DNA of 64,000 bases from Saccharina japonica (taxonomy: Eukaryota > Sar > Phaeophyceae > Laminariales > Laminariaceae). Each line of letters starts with the position of its first letter. Positions within the stretch are counted from its first letter, which is position 1. Where the stretch lies: NCBI GenBank assembly GCA_008828725.1, contig MEHQ01002595.1, positions 558,001 to 622,000 on the forward strand, written 5' to 3'. Positions 1-10,533 of this stretch are shown piece by piece. The position numbers and the translations under genes are program-made. Below the pieces are notes generated by a model. That model made no database searches, was not told where the DNA came from, and saw only the letters and a program-made list of their open reading frames with translations.

Positions 1-740
1 TTCGTGGCAGTAACCACCGGTAGTGCCCACGGTATTCCGCGGCATGCCGCGGTGTGCCGCAGAATGCCGCGGGGTTTTCATCTGCCGAGAGACGTGCCAC
101 GGCTGTGACCACGGCCAGTTCCGCGGTATTTTCCACGACAAACCTCACGGAAAAAACCACGGCAAGACCCACGACAAGACCCGCGGCAAGACCCGTGGTA
201 GATACAGCAGTAACAACCGCGGCAAGCACCGCGGCAACACTCGTGGCAAGATCCGCGACAGGTCCCGCGGTGTGTGCCGCGGAAAGATACACGACAAGAC
301 CCGCGGCAAGTACCGTGGAAACACCTGCGACAAGTTCGGCGTCAACAACTGCGGCACGTACTGCGGAAAGACCCGCGGGAGGCACCGCGGCAAGACCCGA
401 GGAAAGACCCGCGGCAAGACCCGCGGTATGACATTTACCGCCGCAACACACAAGGCATCTGCCGCGGCATTTGCCACGGCTAGACCCGTGGAAATACCCG
501 TGAAAAGACCCGCGGAGAGGCCCACGGAAAAACCCGCGGTATGACATTTACCGCAGCAACACACAAGGCATTTGCCGCGGCATTTACCACGGCTAGACCG
601 GTGGAAATACCCGTGGAAATACCCGCAGAGAGGCCCACGGAAAAACCTGCGGCAAGATCGGCGGAAAGGTCCGCGGAAACGTCCGCGGAAAGTAGACCCA
701 CGGCAAGCCCCGCGGCAGATACCGCGGCAATGCCCACGGC
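1..740. repeat. Degenerate CCGCGG-core tandem array
   Basis: A run of about 12-base units of the form ACCCGCGGCAAG, each carrying the self-complementary core CCGCGG or a one-base variant. Between 428 and about 650 a larger unit is duplicated with a 113-base period (the ATGACATTTACCGC block recurs at 428 and 541). Open frames across it encode only RGKTRGKTRG-like low-complexity peptide on both strands and are read here as by-products of the repeat. The array continues off the left edge. Confidence 0.9.
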
Positions 741-930
741 AAGCCCCACTGCAAGGACCCACTCTTCGATAGCAACTACGACACGGGAGGTGGATGTCAA
801 TGCGGGTATGAGTGGGAAAACGAGGGGTACTAGGGAGGCCGTTGTATTGGGTCCGGTTCGATACTCCTTCGGTTCGAGGGTAGATAGGTACACCGGAAAC
901 AGCGCCTCAGAAAATATATCGGACATGTGA

Positions 931-2569
931 AAACTTCGGGCGGAGTGGTGTACCCTGTATAGATATACCCGAATGAGTGTTTAAGAGGAGGAGGGATAGC
1001 ACAATGCATATTCAGAGAAGCGATCATTTCTCGGTAAACTCGTAATGGTAAACACCCCTGAACCCCAGGAAATACACAGTGCTGCTGGGCTACACATGTA
1101 TCGAGTAGCCACTTACTACTGGGTTCTCGGCACGATATAAACCCACAGCAATAATGTCATAAACGTTCCAGCCCTTTGAGCATCTTGATGCATAAGAGCC
1201 GGTGTATAAATGCTACCCCCCCGTGCATCCTTCTTGCAGCTTTTTCCAGGTCTTAGGACAATTAATCCTAGCCCCCCCCAAAATGTTTGTGAAAGTTCAA
1301 ATGCATCATTACTCAAAGCTTCCACAGGAATCAGCATGCCGGTGACCCTATGATCACAGTGTGACATCAGTATCCCCGTTCACAGCCAACTATGTAACAC
1401 GATGGTCTGAGGCACGTCGATGTGCTTCGAGGTCGAGTCTGTCACCGAATGATATCGCAACTTCATTATTCTCGAATGACTCAGTGCATTGTACGCCGCG
1501 GTCAGGCGGGAGAAAGCACCACACGCGCCGCATGAAAATGGCATCCGTAGCACTCATTCAAACATGCCCACACACTAGGAGTAGGCCCCTGCGGCCGAAA
1601 ACGTGACGTACCTCTGTGTCCTAGAAAACAGCTTACTGCTCCCTCCAAACATCACTTTCTGCCACGGACACATACCTCTCATCGGTTGCCGTACTGGCGT
1701 ACTTTGCGCCCGACAAAACCTCAAAATACTTGACGAAGCGTTTCAAGTGCACACAATTTCGTGCAATCGGAGCACCTTGCTACCCTCTCTACGATTCTCG
1801 ATGTGTCGAGGTCCATTCTGGTTTGAAACCTACATCGGACTGCCTTTTACTTCGTTACGCGGCCAGTCGTCCCCGAGTCAGTTCTCGACGGGCACTTGAA
1901 GCTACAGGCCGGTCTACAGCCGAACTAATCAATCTACAGGAGCAGAGGCCGGATTTCCCACAATCTTGTCTATTCGGGTATCTTGTTACTGTAGTACGCC
2001 CTTGGCAGGTGGCAGCACACGCTTGCGCTGGCAGTGGTTTAACTACAGTGCCTGGTTGGTGGTTGGAAATCGAAAAATGTGTTTGATGTTGAATGTGCCG
2101 CCTTTGCCCCAACCAACTTGAGATGGGCTTCGGAGGTCCCAAGTCAGACTCGGTGAAGAAAATAACATATCAAGGTAGAGGATAACAATCAGACTTCGCA
2201 GAGTGGGTGCTACACTCTGATGCCTGGACGTCTAGAGTACTGATATGCCCTACGTACGAGTTTCACTTTACAGTTCTGGTGGAACTGTATGAGCAACGAT
2301 GCTTGTCAGACCTAGGAGTAGAACATGTTGTCGTTACTAATATGTTCTACAGTACGTAGAACTCTCATTTTAAGAAATGTCATCTGTAAAAAACGAGACC
2401 TTCTCCTCTGAACACAATCGGCGATTGCACAGCTGCTACTGCGTGCGACATGGCGACACACAACGTAGCAGCTATACGTTATGGTGGTCACGCTACGACG
2501 CGCTTTGGTGTCGTGCAATATTACAGTACCGGTATCTACTAAGTTGACCTCGCTGTTGATGCCTGCTTC
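931..2569. other. No recognised gene
   Basis: Unique-looking sequence without a recognisable product. The longest open frame is 1730-2086 (+, 118 residues, non-ATG start) and matches no family I know. No repeats or structured RNA were seen. Confidence 0.5.
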
Positions 2570-2761
2570 TTAAGACCCCTCTTCAGTGGGAGTCGCATCT
2601 TCAGATACTGCAGATGTCGCAAACAAATACCTGTTGCTGATTGACAACTTTACTGTCAGGTCATCGTCTCGTTTAACGTTTGTGCAGTGAAATACCGTTG
2701 CAAATATATCTCCTCCCTTGATTGTAGAGTTTGTCAACTCAATCGAAGGGTGTAAACGCAT
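2570..2761 (-). CDS. Small ORF of unknown function
   Basis: A 63-residue frame on the minus strand with a real ATG at 2761 and a stop at 2570. Its composition is protein-like: a polar N-terminus (MRLHPSIELTNS), alternating hydrophobic and charged residues, and an acidic tail ending TPTEEGS. I do not recognise the family. It lies beside other frame-broken coding traces (3112-3375 minus, 3627-3823 plus), so it may be a fragment of a dead mobile or viral element rather than a working gene. No clear splice sites were seen. Confidence 0.25.
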   Translation of the reverse strand: MRLHPSIELTNSTIKGGDIFATVFHCTNVKRDDDLTVKLSISNRYLFATSAVSEDATPTEEGS

Positions 2762-3111
2762 GTTCTGCTAGGTTTTTTCCGTGGGTGGCTTACGCTGACT
2801 ACCTGTAATGACCATTCAAACATATGTTCCAACAACTGCCTGTCAGAAGGCAACCGCAAGAGTTCAAAGTCTGCCGTGTTTTGCATAACTATCTCCTTAA
2901 TTAGTGCCGCACATACGTGTCCAGCAGTGCTCCTGCACTGGTAACCACCACCACAAATTATCCGTAAATTATCAGTTAAATACCGGCTTAGATGATCCCA
3001 CTGAAGACTTTATGGGCGATATATTTGGTGAAGTAGACGTGGCTAGTGAAGCTGGAACATAATATGTAGCTGATGTTGCTGCCCATGTCACCCCCGTTAT
3101 GCTGTCAGAAA

Positions 3112-3375
3112 ACCCCCTTTCGCGGCGGTGATGCTAGGTCGGGCCAGGAAATGTTCGACCAGCCCGATGGGGAACCGGTAGCGATACCTGCTGGGGAAGT
3201 TCGTCTCTAGCTCTGAGATGTCGTCCTCGGTCACCACGTAGTTAGATGCTAACCTTTCCTTCCTGCACGGTTTCGTGGACGACCTGTTTAATCGCTAGCG
3301 CTGCCGTAACAGGTACCGCCTCGGCGCACCATGAACCCCACCAGACCGTCGGGCATCAACGTGATGTACGATGAC
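3112..3375 (-). pseudogene. Frame-broken coding fragment, unknown family
   Basis: Three consecutive stretches on the minus strand read as normal protein but lie in different frames separated by stops. The first contains LMPDGLVGFMVRRGG, the second KQVVHETVQEGKVSI, the third NYVVTEDDISELETNF followed by FPIGLVEHFLARPS. Codon-level texture and the absence of low complexity suggest a once-coding region carrying at least two frameshifts. The family is not recognised. Nearby relics of retroelements make a dead mobile-element gene the likeliest source, but a decayed host gene is possible. Confidence 0.35.
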
Positions 3376-3626
3376 ATTGGTTTGCCGTTGTGCGGGTTGT
3401 TACCCCAGTTTGCACCCGAAATCGTGGTTAGGCCGAAAGCGCCGTTTCTTGTGGGTGACGTCTAAGTTAATTGTACCGACAAAGTGTGGCAGAACGTGCT
3501 TGGCTACCGCCATGCGTGGGTTGGATGACTATGGAACTCTGCCCTCGCAAGCTGGTTGATGCCGTAGAGGATGTCGTACGAAGTGACTAAAGCCTTGAGG
3601 AGACTATGGACATCGATGGTATCGGT

Positions 3627-3823
3627 GAGAGGACGATGACGATGACGAGGACAATGGCGATTATGATGCCGGCGCCGGCTGTGTGGCTGCCTCACGTTGG
3701 GGTGATGATATGGGAGGTGCTTGTTCTGTGCTCCTTGATTGGTTGTCGGCGTCATTTACCGCCCTCATTGAGGAGTTGACGGGCTCGGTGAAGACGGTGC
3801 TGCGACAGATTAGTAGCTGGTGA
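3627..3823 (+). pseudogene. Acidic coding fragment, unknown family
   Basis: A plus-strand frame that opens with a run of Asp/Glu codons (EDDDDDEDNGDYD), continues with GAGCVAASRWGDDMGG and ends with an amphipathic stretch containing LLDWLSASFTALIEEL before a TGA at 3821. A related acidic trace (DPTEDFMGDIFGEVDV) lies in the plus strand near 3000-3065. No start codon or family match was found. A 15-base G run follows at 3832-3846. Read as a decayed or partial gene. Confidence 0.3.
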
Positions 3824-4452
3824 ATCTTGGAGGGGGGGGGGGGGGGTGTACTCATGTCGTGCACGGCCGTAGTCGTATGACCATAGACCCTCGCATCCCT
3901 ACAATGCCGGGACGGAGCACGTTGGGTTTTCACCAACCAGGCAGACATTGCTTGCACCAAGCGCGAAGCGCCGTGAGGTATTGGGCGAGTCGCATGGAGG
4001 GTGAGCTGCATCCTGCTAAGAACCGCCTCTGAGGCGGACTTGCATATGGACGACAGCTTCAATGAGTTAATTTAATATCTGGTGTGCCCACTTCCGGAGA
4101 CAGCAATGGGAGCACTATGTAACTGCCTCGCGGATGCCTTACCATATTAACACTACGTGATACGATCATTCTCCTTGTGCGGAGCAAAGGTTCTCCATCG
4201 CGCACAAATGGTCTAACTCGACCGCCAGCTTTGGTGACCGCCAAAAAAACAAAACAAAAAAGGCACCCTGGTTGTCTAGCTCCCGCAGCGAGAGGCGTGT
4301 TTTACAGCGTCGTTGCCAACCGACGCCAACCCAACCTATAAATATATCATATACTTATAGGGGGAGGGGGGGGTGATGAAAGAGTCGTACAAAACGTAAA
4401 TAACGACGTAGCTGTGGTAGTCGCCGTGGTAGTAGGCGTTGGGCGATCAGAT

Positions 4453-4770
4453 CTAACAGAGCTGTAGGCCTAGTGAAGCTTCATACTTTCTATATTCTTG
4501 TCTGACACTACTGTAGAACTTCCAAAGAGCCGCCTCCGATAGTCCCATGGTTTCTAAAAGGCGTTCGAACCTTCCGCCACGTTCTCCCTCTCCGGACGGC
4601 ATTTCAGGCGTGGAGGGTATGAGCAAACAGCCCAAGAGTTACGAACGGGGGTCCATCGAGGTCCGCTTGGCACACGCGCGCCGGTGTCCCGAACTTGCAG
4701 GGCTGCTCACCCTGTGCTCCACTAATAGGCTCGCCATCACCTGTGTCCTGGTGGCCACGAACGGATAATC
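4453..4770 (-). pseudogene. Frame-broken coding fragment downstream of Gag relic
   Basis: Two protein-like minus-strand stretches in different frames. The first contains GTPARVCQADLDGPPFVTLG. The second contains GRFERLLETMGLSEAALWKF and RQEYRKYEASLG and stops near 4453. It follows the copia-like Gag relic at about 4790-5620 on the same strand, so it could be the start of that element's Pol region, but no protease, integrase or reverse transcriptase motif was found here. Confidence 0.3.
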
Positions 4771-4789
4771 TCCTAGGAAGCCCCGTTCT

Positions 4790-5620
4790 CCTGGTGGTGC
4801 TGTAGGGCGGTGCTTTTCAACTGTCGTGGGCGAGAGTTAGCGTCCGCTGCAGTTGTTGATGTTTCTGCTGCAACTGGCACTCGTCCTCTGAATGACATGT
4901 AGTCAATTGCATTCCGAACCACTTAGACCCTTCCTCCACCTTGTTTTTCGGATGATGATCCTGCTCCTACCGTAGTATTTTTACTACAGTAGTTATCCGA
5001 GTGGAACCACTTGAAGGGCCCTCCTCCCGCGGTCGTCCCGTAGTCGTGGCCGGGCTTGAAATAATCCTCCCTGTAGTCTCCAAAGTGCCTGCAGATATGC
5101 AAGTACTTCACAACACGAAGGTAACCTTGCGCCTGAATGGTGGCACGGCGGTCCCCAATTGATGGCGTGCGCGATGGGTATGAGAAGAGTTTTAGCGCAG
5201 CATATGTCGCATCGTTGATTTTATGCCTCCCAGCCCGAACTCGCGGTTCCTGAAGCTGGGTTTTCTCTCGAAGGTGCGGTCAGGCGACGTCGGGTTCAAG
5301 GTCGCCGAACCGTTCGGGGGAAATATCGGGAAACGTTTTCTCTAATACCGTGAAGGCTATCTTGCGCTGTCTTCATACTTCGTACATAGTGTACAGGACA
5401 TCGTCTCGATCCTAGCCCTGTTTCATCTTGGTCTTGGCCAGTCCCTTGTATTGCTCCTGACCGGTGGCAGTGTGGGCGGCGTCGTACGTCTCCTCGAGCG
5501 CAACCCAAGCCACCTGTCTGTCTCCGGAATCATCTTCCGGCTTCTTGCCCTTGTGATACCGTACAGCTGTAGTAGTGGTTCTCCCGTGCATAGGTAACAC
5601 GAGGACTTCGACTATACCAG
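4790..5620 (-). pseudogene. Ty1/copia-type Gag relic
   Basis: On the minus strand the fragment near 5410-5560 contains DRQVAWVALEETYDA and YKGLAKTKMKQG, which match the W-x-x-L-x-x-x-Y core of copia-type Gag proteins. After a stop at 5412 the same frame continues with DRDDVLYTMYEV, LEKTFPDISPERFGDLEP and SIGDRRATIQAQGYLRVVKY, the order expected before the zinc knuckle. The knuckle is ruined: YLHICRHFGDYREDYFK keeps only one cysteine of the CCHC set. Downstream, WFGMQLTTCHSEDECQLQ resembles the second Cys/His motif of copia Gag. At least three internal stops are present. No flanking LTR pair was identified, so the extent is uncertain. Confidence 0.65.
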
Positions 5621-6316
5621 GTTGCCGCCGACGGCCCGGTTGGGTTTTTTCCTGCTCGTAATTCTGGGGAATATGTCAGGGCTGACCATGTTCAGGTGGA
5701 CACCGACAGTTGCGGTTTAGACGAGATAGGCGTGCTTGCCCTTTCCGTCAAGCTGGGGGATTCCCTTTGCCGATGTCGCCATTTTTATTTGGGGTGGTGT
5801 CTTCCATGTTGCGGAGGACGCTTGTACTGTGCCCCACCAGGTGCGTATGTGCCGAAACCTTGTGAATTCTGCAACTGTACGGGAGTTGCGTTGCCGCACT
5901 TTATATACACGGGCGTGCCACAAATGTGTCGGCAGATTCTACGACTAATCGGTTTCTTGCCGCACTGGGTGCGTGTGATCAGCCACAACATTTGAGCTGG
6001 GGCCACCGCAACGTTACAGTGTGTACGTTATGCACTCGGGCGCGAGATTTAGGCGCATCGTTTGTAGACGTTGTGTACCACAACTTCATGGTACCAGGTA
6101 TGATATACGCTTGCTTCATTTGACACGAGCTTCAGATGCAGTCACGGCCATGTTGTTTTCTTACAGACGTAACGGTAGTAGTCCAAATATCGCCCCGAGA
6201 GTCGCAGCTTCTCGAACCTCGACCGGCGGAAATCCGATTTCAAACACTCGCGCCTCGAACCAGCGATGGATCGACGCACTGGTGTAGATGCTTCCCCGTG
6301 CGTGGTACACGCACTA

Positions 6317-6592
6317 GACTGGTGCTACGACGGTAGGGGAGGCAGCCTGATTTTCGCTACCACTTGGGCGAGTGGCTCTGTACCTCGCTCAAAACTTTAC
6401 GCAGGTGTATATGGAATATGTTGTTGTCGCAGAGTAGCAAGCATACCATGGTGGTGCATATCTCGAAAACGTAAAGCGTTCGTACAACTTAAAAAAAAAC
6501 GCGATGACATATGGTGGTCACTCGGCGGAGTGGCTCTCATTCGCTGAAAATAGTGGACTTAAAAAAGTGACCCCCCTACCGCAGCACCAGTC
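6317..6592 (+). mobile_element. MITE family B, copy 1 (complete, TSD ACTA)
   Basis: A 276-base non-autonomous element with about 22-base terminal inverted repeats. It begins GACTGGTGCTACGACGGTAG and ends CTACCGCAGCACCAGTC. The host tetramer ACTA is duplicated exactly on both sides (6313-6316 and 6593-6596). The interior is nearly identical to the copy at 13248-13529 and has no coding potential. Confidence 0.9.
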
Positions 6593-6599
6593 ACTATTT

Positions 6600-7379
6600 A
6601 TAGGCGTGTAGTCGGTTCAGCAGTAGGTGGTAGGTCTTGCAAGTCACGTTCGACTCGGTTGTTTTTCGCTTTGTTCTCTATAACTTCCTGCTGGCCTCGC
6701 CTGTCGATGAAACAGCCGTCCTTGTAGGAGTCGGAAAACAGCTCGCTGGATCCTCATAACGCCTCTCTCATGTTTCTGATGTGCGCACCGCATTTGCTTG
6801 CCGAGGCTCGACGTATATTCGGGTACAATGCTGGTGCACCTTTAGCGGGTGGTACGACAGGTTCGCGCTGGTGGTGGTCGTTTTTGCTGTTACCTGGCAG
6901 GCGGTTTGGAACATCCAAGAGGCGCGTTATGTTGACGTGCTTCTGGTGGGTAATACAGTATTGGGTGGGCTATATGGGATTCAACGTTCATGCTCGTTCT
7001 CGACGAGAATAAAAGTGTATCTGAGTAGAGCGGATAAATCAGAGTAAGCAGGGTGGGTGCCGAACTATGGCACCCGAAACTCTATCTAGAGTACTGCTGT
7101 GCTCTAGAAGCTCGTAATTGTGTGTTCGTGACATACTGTAGATAGGTACCAATACCGACACTCCTACGGAAGCCCGGAGCACCGCTGCACACCCAGTGTG
7201 GTGGGTGGACCCGGGTTACTCTAAAAGAGATAGACACAAATACAACATGTGCGCCATAGTCGGCGACGTGAACCTCCCGCAAGCTGCCTCTGAGCTGAGC
7301 AATGGTGCTCGATCCAAGGAGCGCCCCCCCCGCCTCACGCGGTCTCCTAACGGGCTAGTGAGGTTTGTCAGAGAATCTC
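6600..7379. other. No recognised gene
   Basis: Two overlapping plus-strand frames at about 6770-7047 encode a hydrophobic stretch (FALVVVVFAVTWQAVWNIQ) without an ATG or family match. Otherwise nothing was identified. The segment may include decayed 3' sequence of the adjoining minus-strand reverse transcriptase relic. Confidence 0.4.
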
Positions 7380-8015
7380 AGGTACAAACCCTAGCCTTGC
7401 ACCCAATAGATACAGACAATATGCCTCCCTTCCGTCGATGGCAGTCATAACCCTCCCGCTCTCGTAAACATACGTGCTCGGGATTGCTACATAGTGAGGG
7501 TTCTAATGTCAGCTGATTATACGGGCGCCTTTCCTGGAAAAACGACTGTGCCTCCGTCGTGCCCGGTAGATCGAGGACGTTCTTGTTGATCACTGCACCC
7601 CGTTGTCTGGATACCGTATTTAGTCGTGAATCCGTTAAGATCTAAAGGGGCATCGTTCATGAACGTGAAGGTTTCCACCCCTTCTCCCTCGAGTAATTAT
7701 GTGACACCCTTGAGCCCCAATCGCAACGCGAGACACAACATTGCCGGCCCCATGGGATCCAACTGCTGGACACCACTGGAGCAAGCCCGTTTCCTGCTCT
7801 CCCCGGAGTCCATCCATAGCGTATGCGTTGGAACACAGCTGGCCACCTCCGCAAGCATCGGGCGATCCCTTTCACAGCGAGCGTTGGAGTAGTCGATGGC
7901 TACAAGCCAGTCGCCCGTCTCGTGCTGAGGTAGTGCCTCCAGTCTCACATGCTCCACTCCTCCGCGTACGGCGATCCCAAAAGACCTCACCTCTCGGTTG
8001 ACTTGCTCCAATCAC
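7380..8015 (-). pseudogene. Non-LTR-type reverse transcriptase relic
   Basis: The minus strand from 8011 carries, in order, motifs of a LINE-like reverse transcriptase: SFGIAVRGGVEHV, then GDWLVAIDYSNA with DRPMLAEVASCVPT (RT motif A, D-x3-NA), then GVQQLDPMGPAMLCLALR (motif B, normally GVQQGDPLGP), then TFTFMNDAPL (motif C, with the catalytic YMDD-like box now MND). A later stretch HRRKGGILSVSIG resembles the segment after the thumb in the same class. Frames shift between motifs and the catalytic box is damaged, so it is inactive. The minus-strand ORF at 8309-8950, upstream, may be the element's 5' part but shows no domain. Confidence 0.75.
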
Positions 8016-8998
8016 GGCCGCCACTGTTGCATATATTTGTTTTTTTGCCCCTCCGGCGGATGGATAAAAATATAGCTTAATCCCTCCACGCTTCCACGTT
8101 CCGCCCCGTTTCGTGTGTCAGTTCACTCCATGCCCCCTCGGAAGTATCAGCCCCTGCTGCTACTACTCCGGATACTTGAGCATGTTGACCCGACCTGACC
8201 CCCGAAAGGGCCAGCTGCGGTGGGGATAGCCACCCTGAGAATCATCTCTCCGGGTAGTGTGGAACTTGCGCGAGCTCATCCACCAACAAGGGCCAGTTAT
8301 GGTCCACCCTACTCGTTTGGGCGTTGGCCCTCAGATATAGCCCGTGCAGGGATAAGCCGCCTCCATATCCTTCCCACGCAAAAACCGACGGAGAGTTTCT
8401 CCTCGAAGCGGTGAGACTCGACTGCAAGAAGAACTGCCAAAACTACGGCGAGAACACGTCCGGCTCGTCGATGGTTCTTCGCGAGAAGGCTATGTTGGTT
8501 AGAAGGCTTTCTAACCAATACCTGGTAGGCTGTAACGCCCCGGCCGAACTCCTCCCGCCTGGTATCGGTGTGGACAATGAGCATCAGGTGCGTGAGCTGT
8601 TGGGATTGTCGTTTCCGGGGCCCCGTAGGGCGATGCGGGGGTTGATGACGTCGAAACCCCCTCGGAGGCGTACTCATCGTCTGCCATAGGGTACCTACGG
8701 GAGATTTTTCGTCTTCTGCCTCTGTGGCACTCGTCAGTATTGCAGTCGCCGCCGCCGCCGCCCCAGATACGGCGGCGTGGTCTTCCGAGGGCAGCGTGGC
8801 CTCCAGCGTGTTCCCCATATTGTTGTTTCCTACTTGGAGCGTGGCTGTGCCCAAAGCGTACGTGGTGCCGTTTTGACCCCTCCTGCGTGGCGACCCGCTG
8901 GCGACGTATGTTCGAGATTCGGTTCCCCTAAAACGCTTTGTGGGCGGCAACCCGCTGCCTCGAGTCTCCTCACCTCGTCGGCGCCATTAACCATGGGA

Positions 8999-9486
8999 GC
9001 TCAGGAGGACCATGTCGCCGCTCCCCACCAATGTATGCCTCTGTTGCCTCTTGATGTGGCCATCCGGTGAGTGACGCAGAGCCGGTATGATGTGCCATTT
9101 GCCACAGCTTTAATCGCTGGCAGGGGCGAGTTCGGCGTTGCCAAGTCCCAGTTGGGCCCTATGATCTTCCATAGTGTGGTTGATAGTGTCAAGCACATGA
9201 ACACTCAGCCGCGCGTGTTTTTCCTGCCAACGGTGGCTGCAGTTTTGTGCCGGTTGCGAAACGGTGTCCCAGGTCATGCCAGGAAAACGTTGGGTGAGTT
9301 TATCGACCGTTTGCTGACGTAGATGGCAGATGACGCGAAAGAGACAGATGGCGTGGCGTGCACACTGCGCTCCCGCTGCTTTGGTCTAAACCACAATATC
9401 GCAGACGTACGAATCAAGGGTAGACGATGGTGCACATTTTTTGCAATGTCTTCATTGAAACCCTTAAGGGAATTGTCAACATTATA
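8999..9486 (+). pseudogene. Coding-like frame interrupted by two stops, unknown family
   Basis: A single plus-strand frame reads MGAQEDHVAAPHQCMPLL up to a TGA at 9068, continues through GRGEFGVAKSQLGPMIFH, VVDSVKHMNTQPRVFFL and HARKTLGEFIDRLLT to a TAG at 9320, and then directly MADDAKETDGVACTLRSR to a stop near 9486. The shared frame and protein-like composition suggest one former gene of about 160 residues with two nonsense changes, or introns that I could not place. The family is not recognised. It lies beside the minus-strand retroelement relic in the opposite orientation. Confidence 0.35.
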
Positions 9487-9794
9487 GGTTCAGCTCATGT
9501 TTTCAAAACTCCCCTTCTACCACTCTGTTTTCGCACGATGTACTCGCATGGCCTTCCACTTCAAGAACAGCATGGCCGCAAAAAAAACACGCGTTGCGCG
9601 CTAAAGCAACCGCACGGCAAGGCACAAACATAACCGTCACGTCCACACGTACGGTCGGGGTGAATGATAAGTGGGTGCTCGGCACTACGGCATCTATGTG
9701 ACCAGTGCTACGACAGAAGTATCACTTTCCCCCCCAACATATTTGTATTGATAGAGCTCCTTTTACCTTCAGAACTACCCAACCAGTGTTATTA

Positions 9795-9935
9795 CAGAGG
9801 ATAATTGTCAATAGAACCAGGTATGGGTAGTAAAAATAGATAAATAAATATACGTATACCCGGTAGGTTTTTGTGCCAACCGTAGGTCCTATTTGCTACT
9901 ATCGTCCCCTGTAATACAAGGCCGTTGTTACAGTT
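9795..9935. mobile_element. MITE family F, diverged copy
   Basis: A diverged relative of the element at 14077-14220. The shared blocks are TAGTAAAAATAGATAAATA, GGTAGGTTTTTGTG and CGTAGGTCCTATTTGCTA in the same order and spacing. The ends are poorly preserved. Confidence 0.6.
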
Positions 9936-9950
9936 AAGGTCACGGCCTTG

Positions 9951-10533
9951 CATGCTACGATAATAGAGGTGCACCTGCATACAGGACCATTTTCGGAGCT
10001 CCTCACTCGAAGAGCTCCATACTAATACTAAGTCAAAACATGATTTTTTTGGAGGAAACGAAAAAGTGCTACCCGATGAACAATCTCATGACCTGAGCTT
10101 ACATACTCTTGGAAATAAATCAATACAACAAGAATGACAGTCCAGCGGTTAAAGGCTCAAGCGTCGGTCTTCGTTAGCTAGCCAACCGACCTCCTGATGT
10201 CTGCCTGCTTTTTCCGCAAGACACCCCTCTGCCTCGCTGGTGGCCGGCGTCGGTGTGCGAACGCGTGCGCTCGTAACATACTACTACCGTACTGGCTATT
10301 TAGGGTCCCGGTGTCCCAAATATATCTACTATTCTATGATCCCCGATACCCGAAGCTGACATGCCAATTCTCTATGTGTCCAAAAAAACAACGGTTGGTT
10401 CCTTGACACTCCGGTAGCGGAGGCCGATACTGCGTGTACGAACAAACCTATCCTGTTTTTTGGTTAAGGAGCCCCGATCAATTCAGAAAACGTTTCAGCC
10501 AAAACGTGGTACCTCTACCGTAGCACGCGCGTC
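9951..10533 (-). mobile_element. MITE family A, copy 1, split by element B-310
   Basis: Ends GCATGCTACGATAATAGAGG and CTCTACCGTAGCACGCG are the inverted termini of the most abundant family in this window. The internal landmarks GAGCTCCTCACTCGA, GGAGGAAACGAAAAAGTGCT and GGTTAAGGAGCCCCGATC occur in reverse orientation. A foreign 300-base block (10151-10450) interrupts it just before the GGTTAAGGAG block. Confidence 0.85.
10151..10450 (+). mobile_element. Element B-310, copy 1
   Basis: A block of about 300 bases starting AAAGGCTCAAGCGTCGGTCT and ending ACGAACAAACCTATCC. It recurs at 16201-16514 and, inverted, at 41805-42108. It carries a small hairpin around GTTAGCTAGCCAAC but no terminal inverted repeats and no ORF. 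Insertion inside a MITE-A copy shows that it moves. A solo LTR or SINE-like element is possible. Confidence 0.75.

Noticed and set aside
23-930. Long Arg/Gly-rich and Ala/Thr-rich ORFs on both strands
   Set aside because: They arise from the 12-base CCGCGG repeat, which lacks stops in several frames; no domain and no conserved start.
2195-7160. Possible LTR pair around the copia Gag relic (GGGTGC ... CTAGAGTACTG at both ends)
   Set aside because: Only scattered short matches; no TG...CA ends or 5-bp duplication could be shown.
8309-8950. 213-codon minus ORF
   Set aside because: Ala- and Arg-rich, no recognisable domain; may be the decayed 5' part of the LINE-like element but not supportable as a gene.
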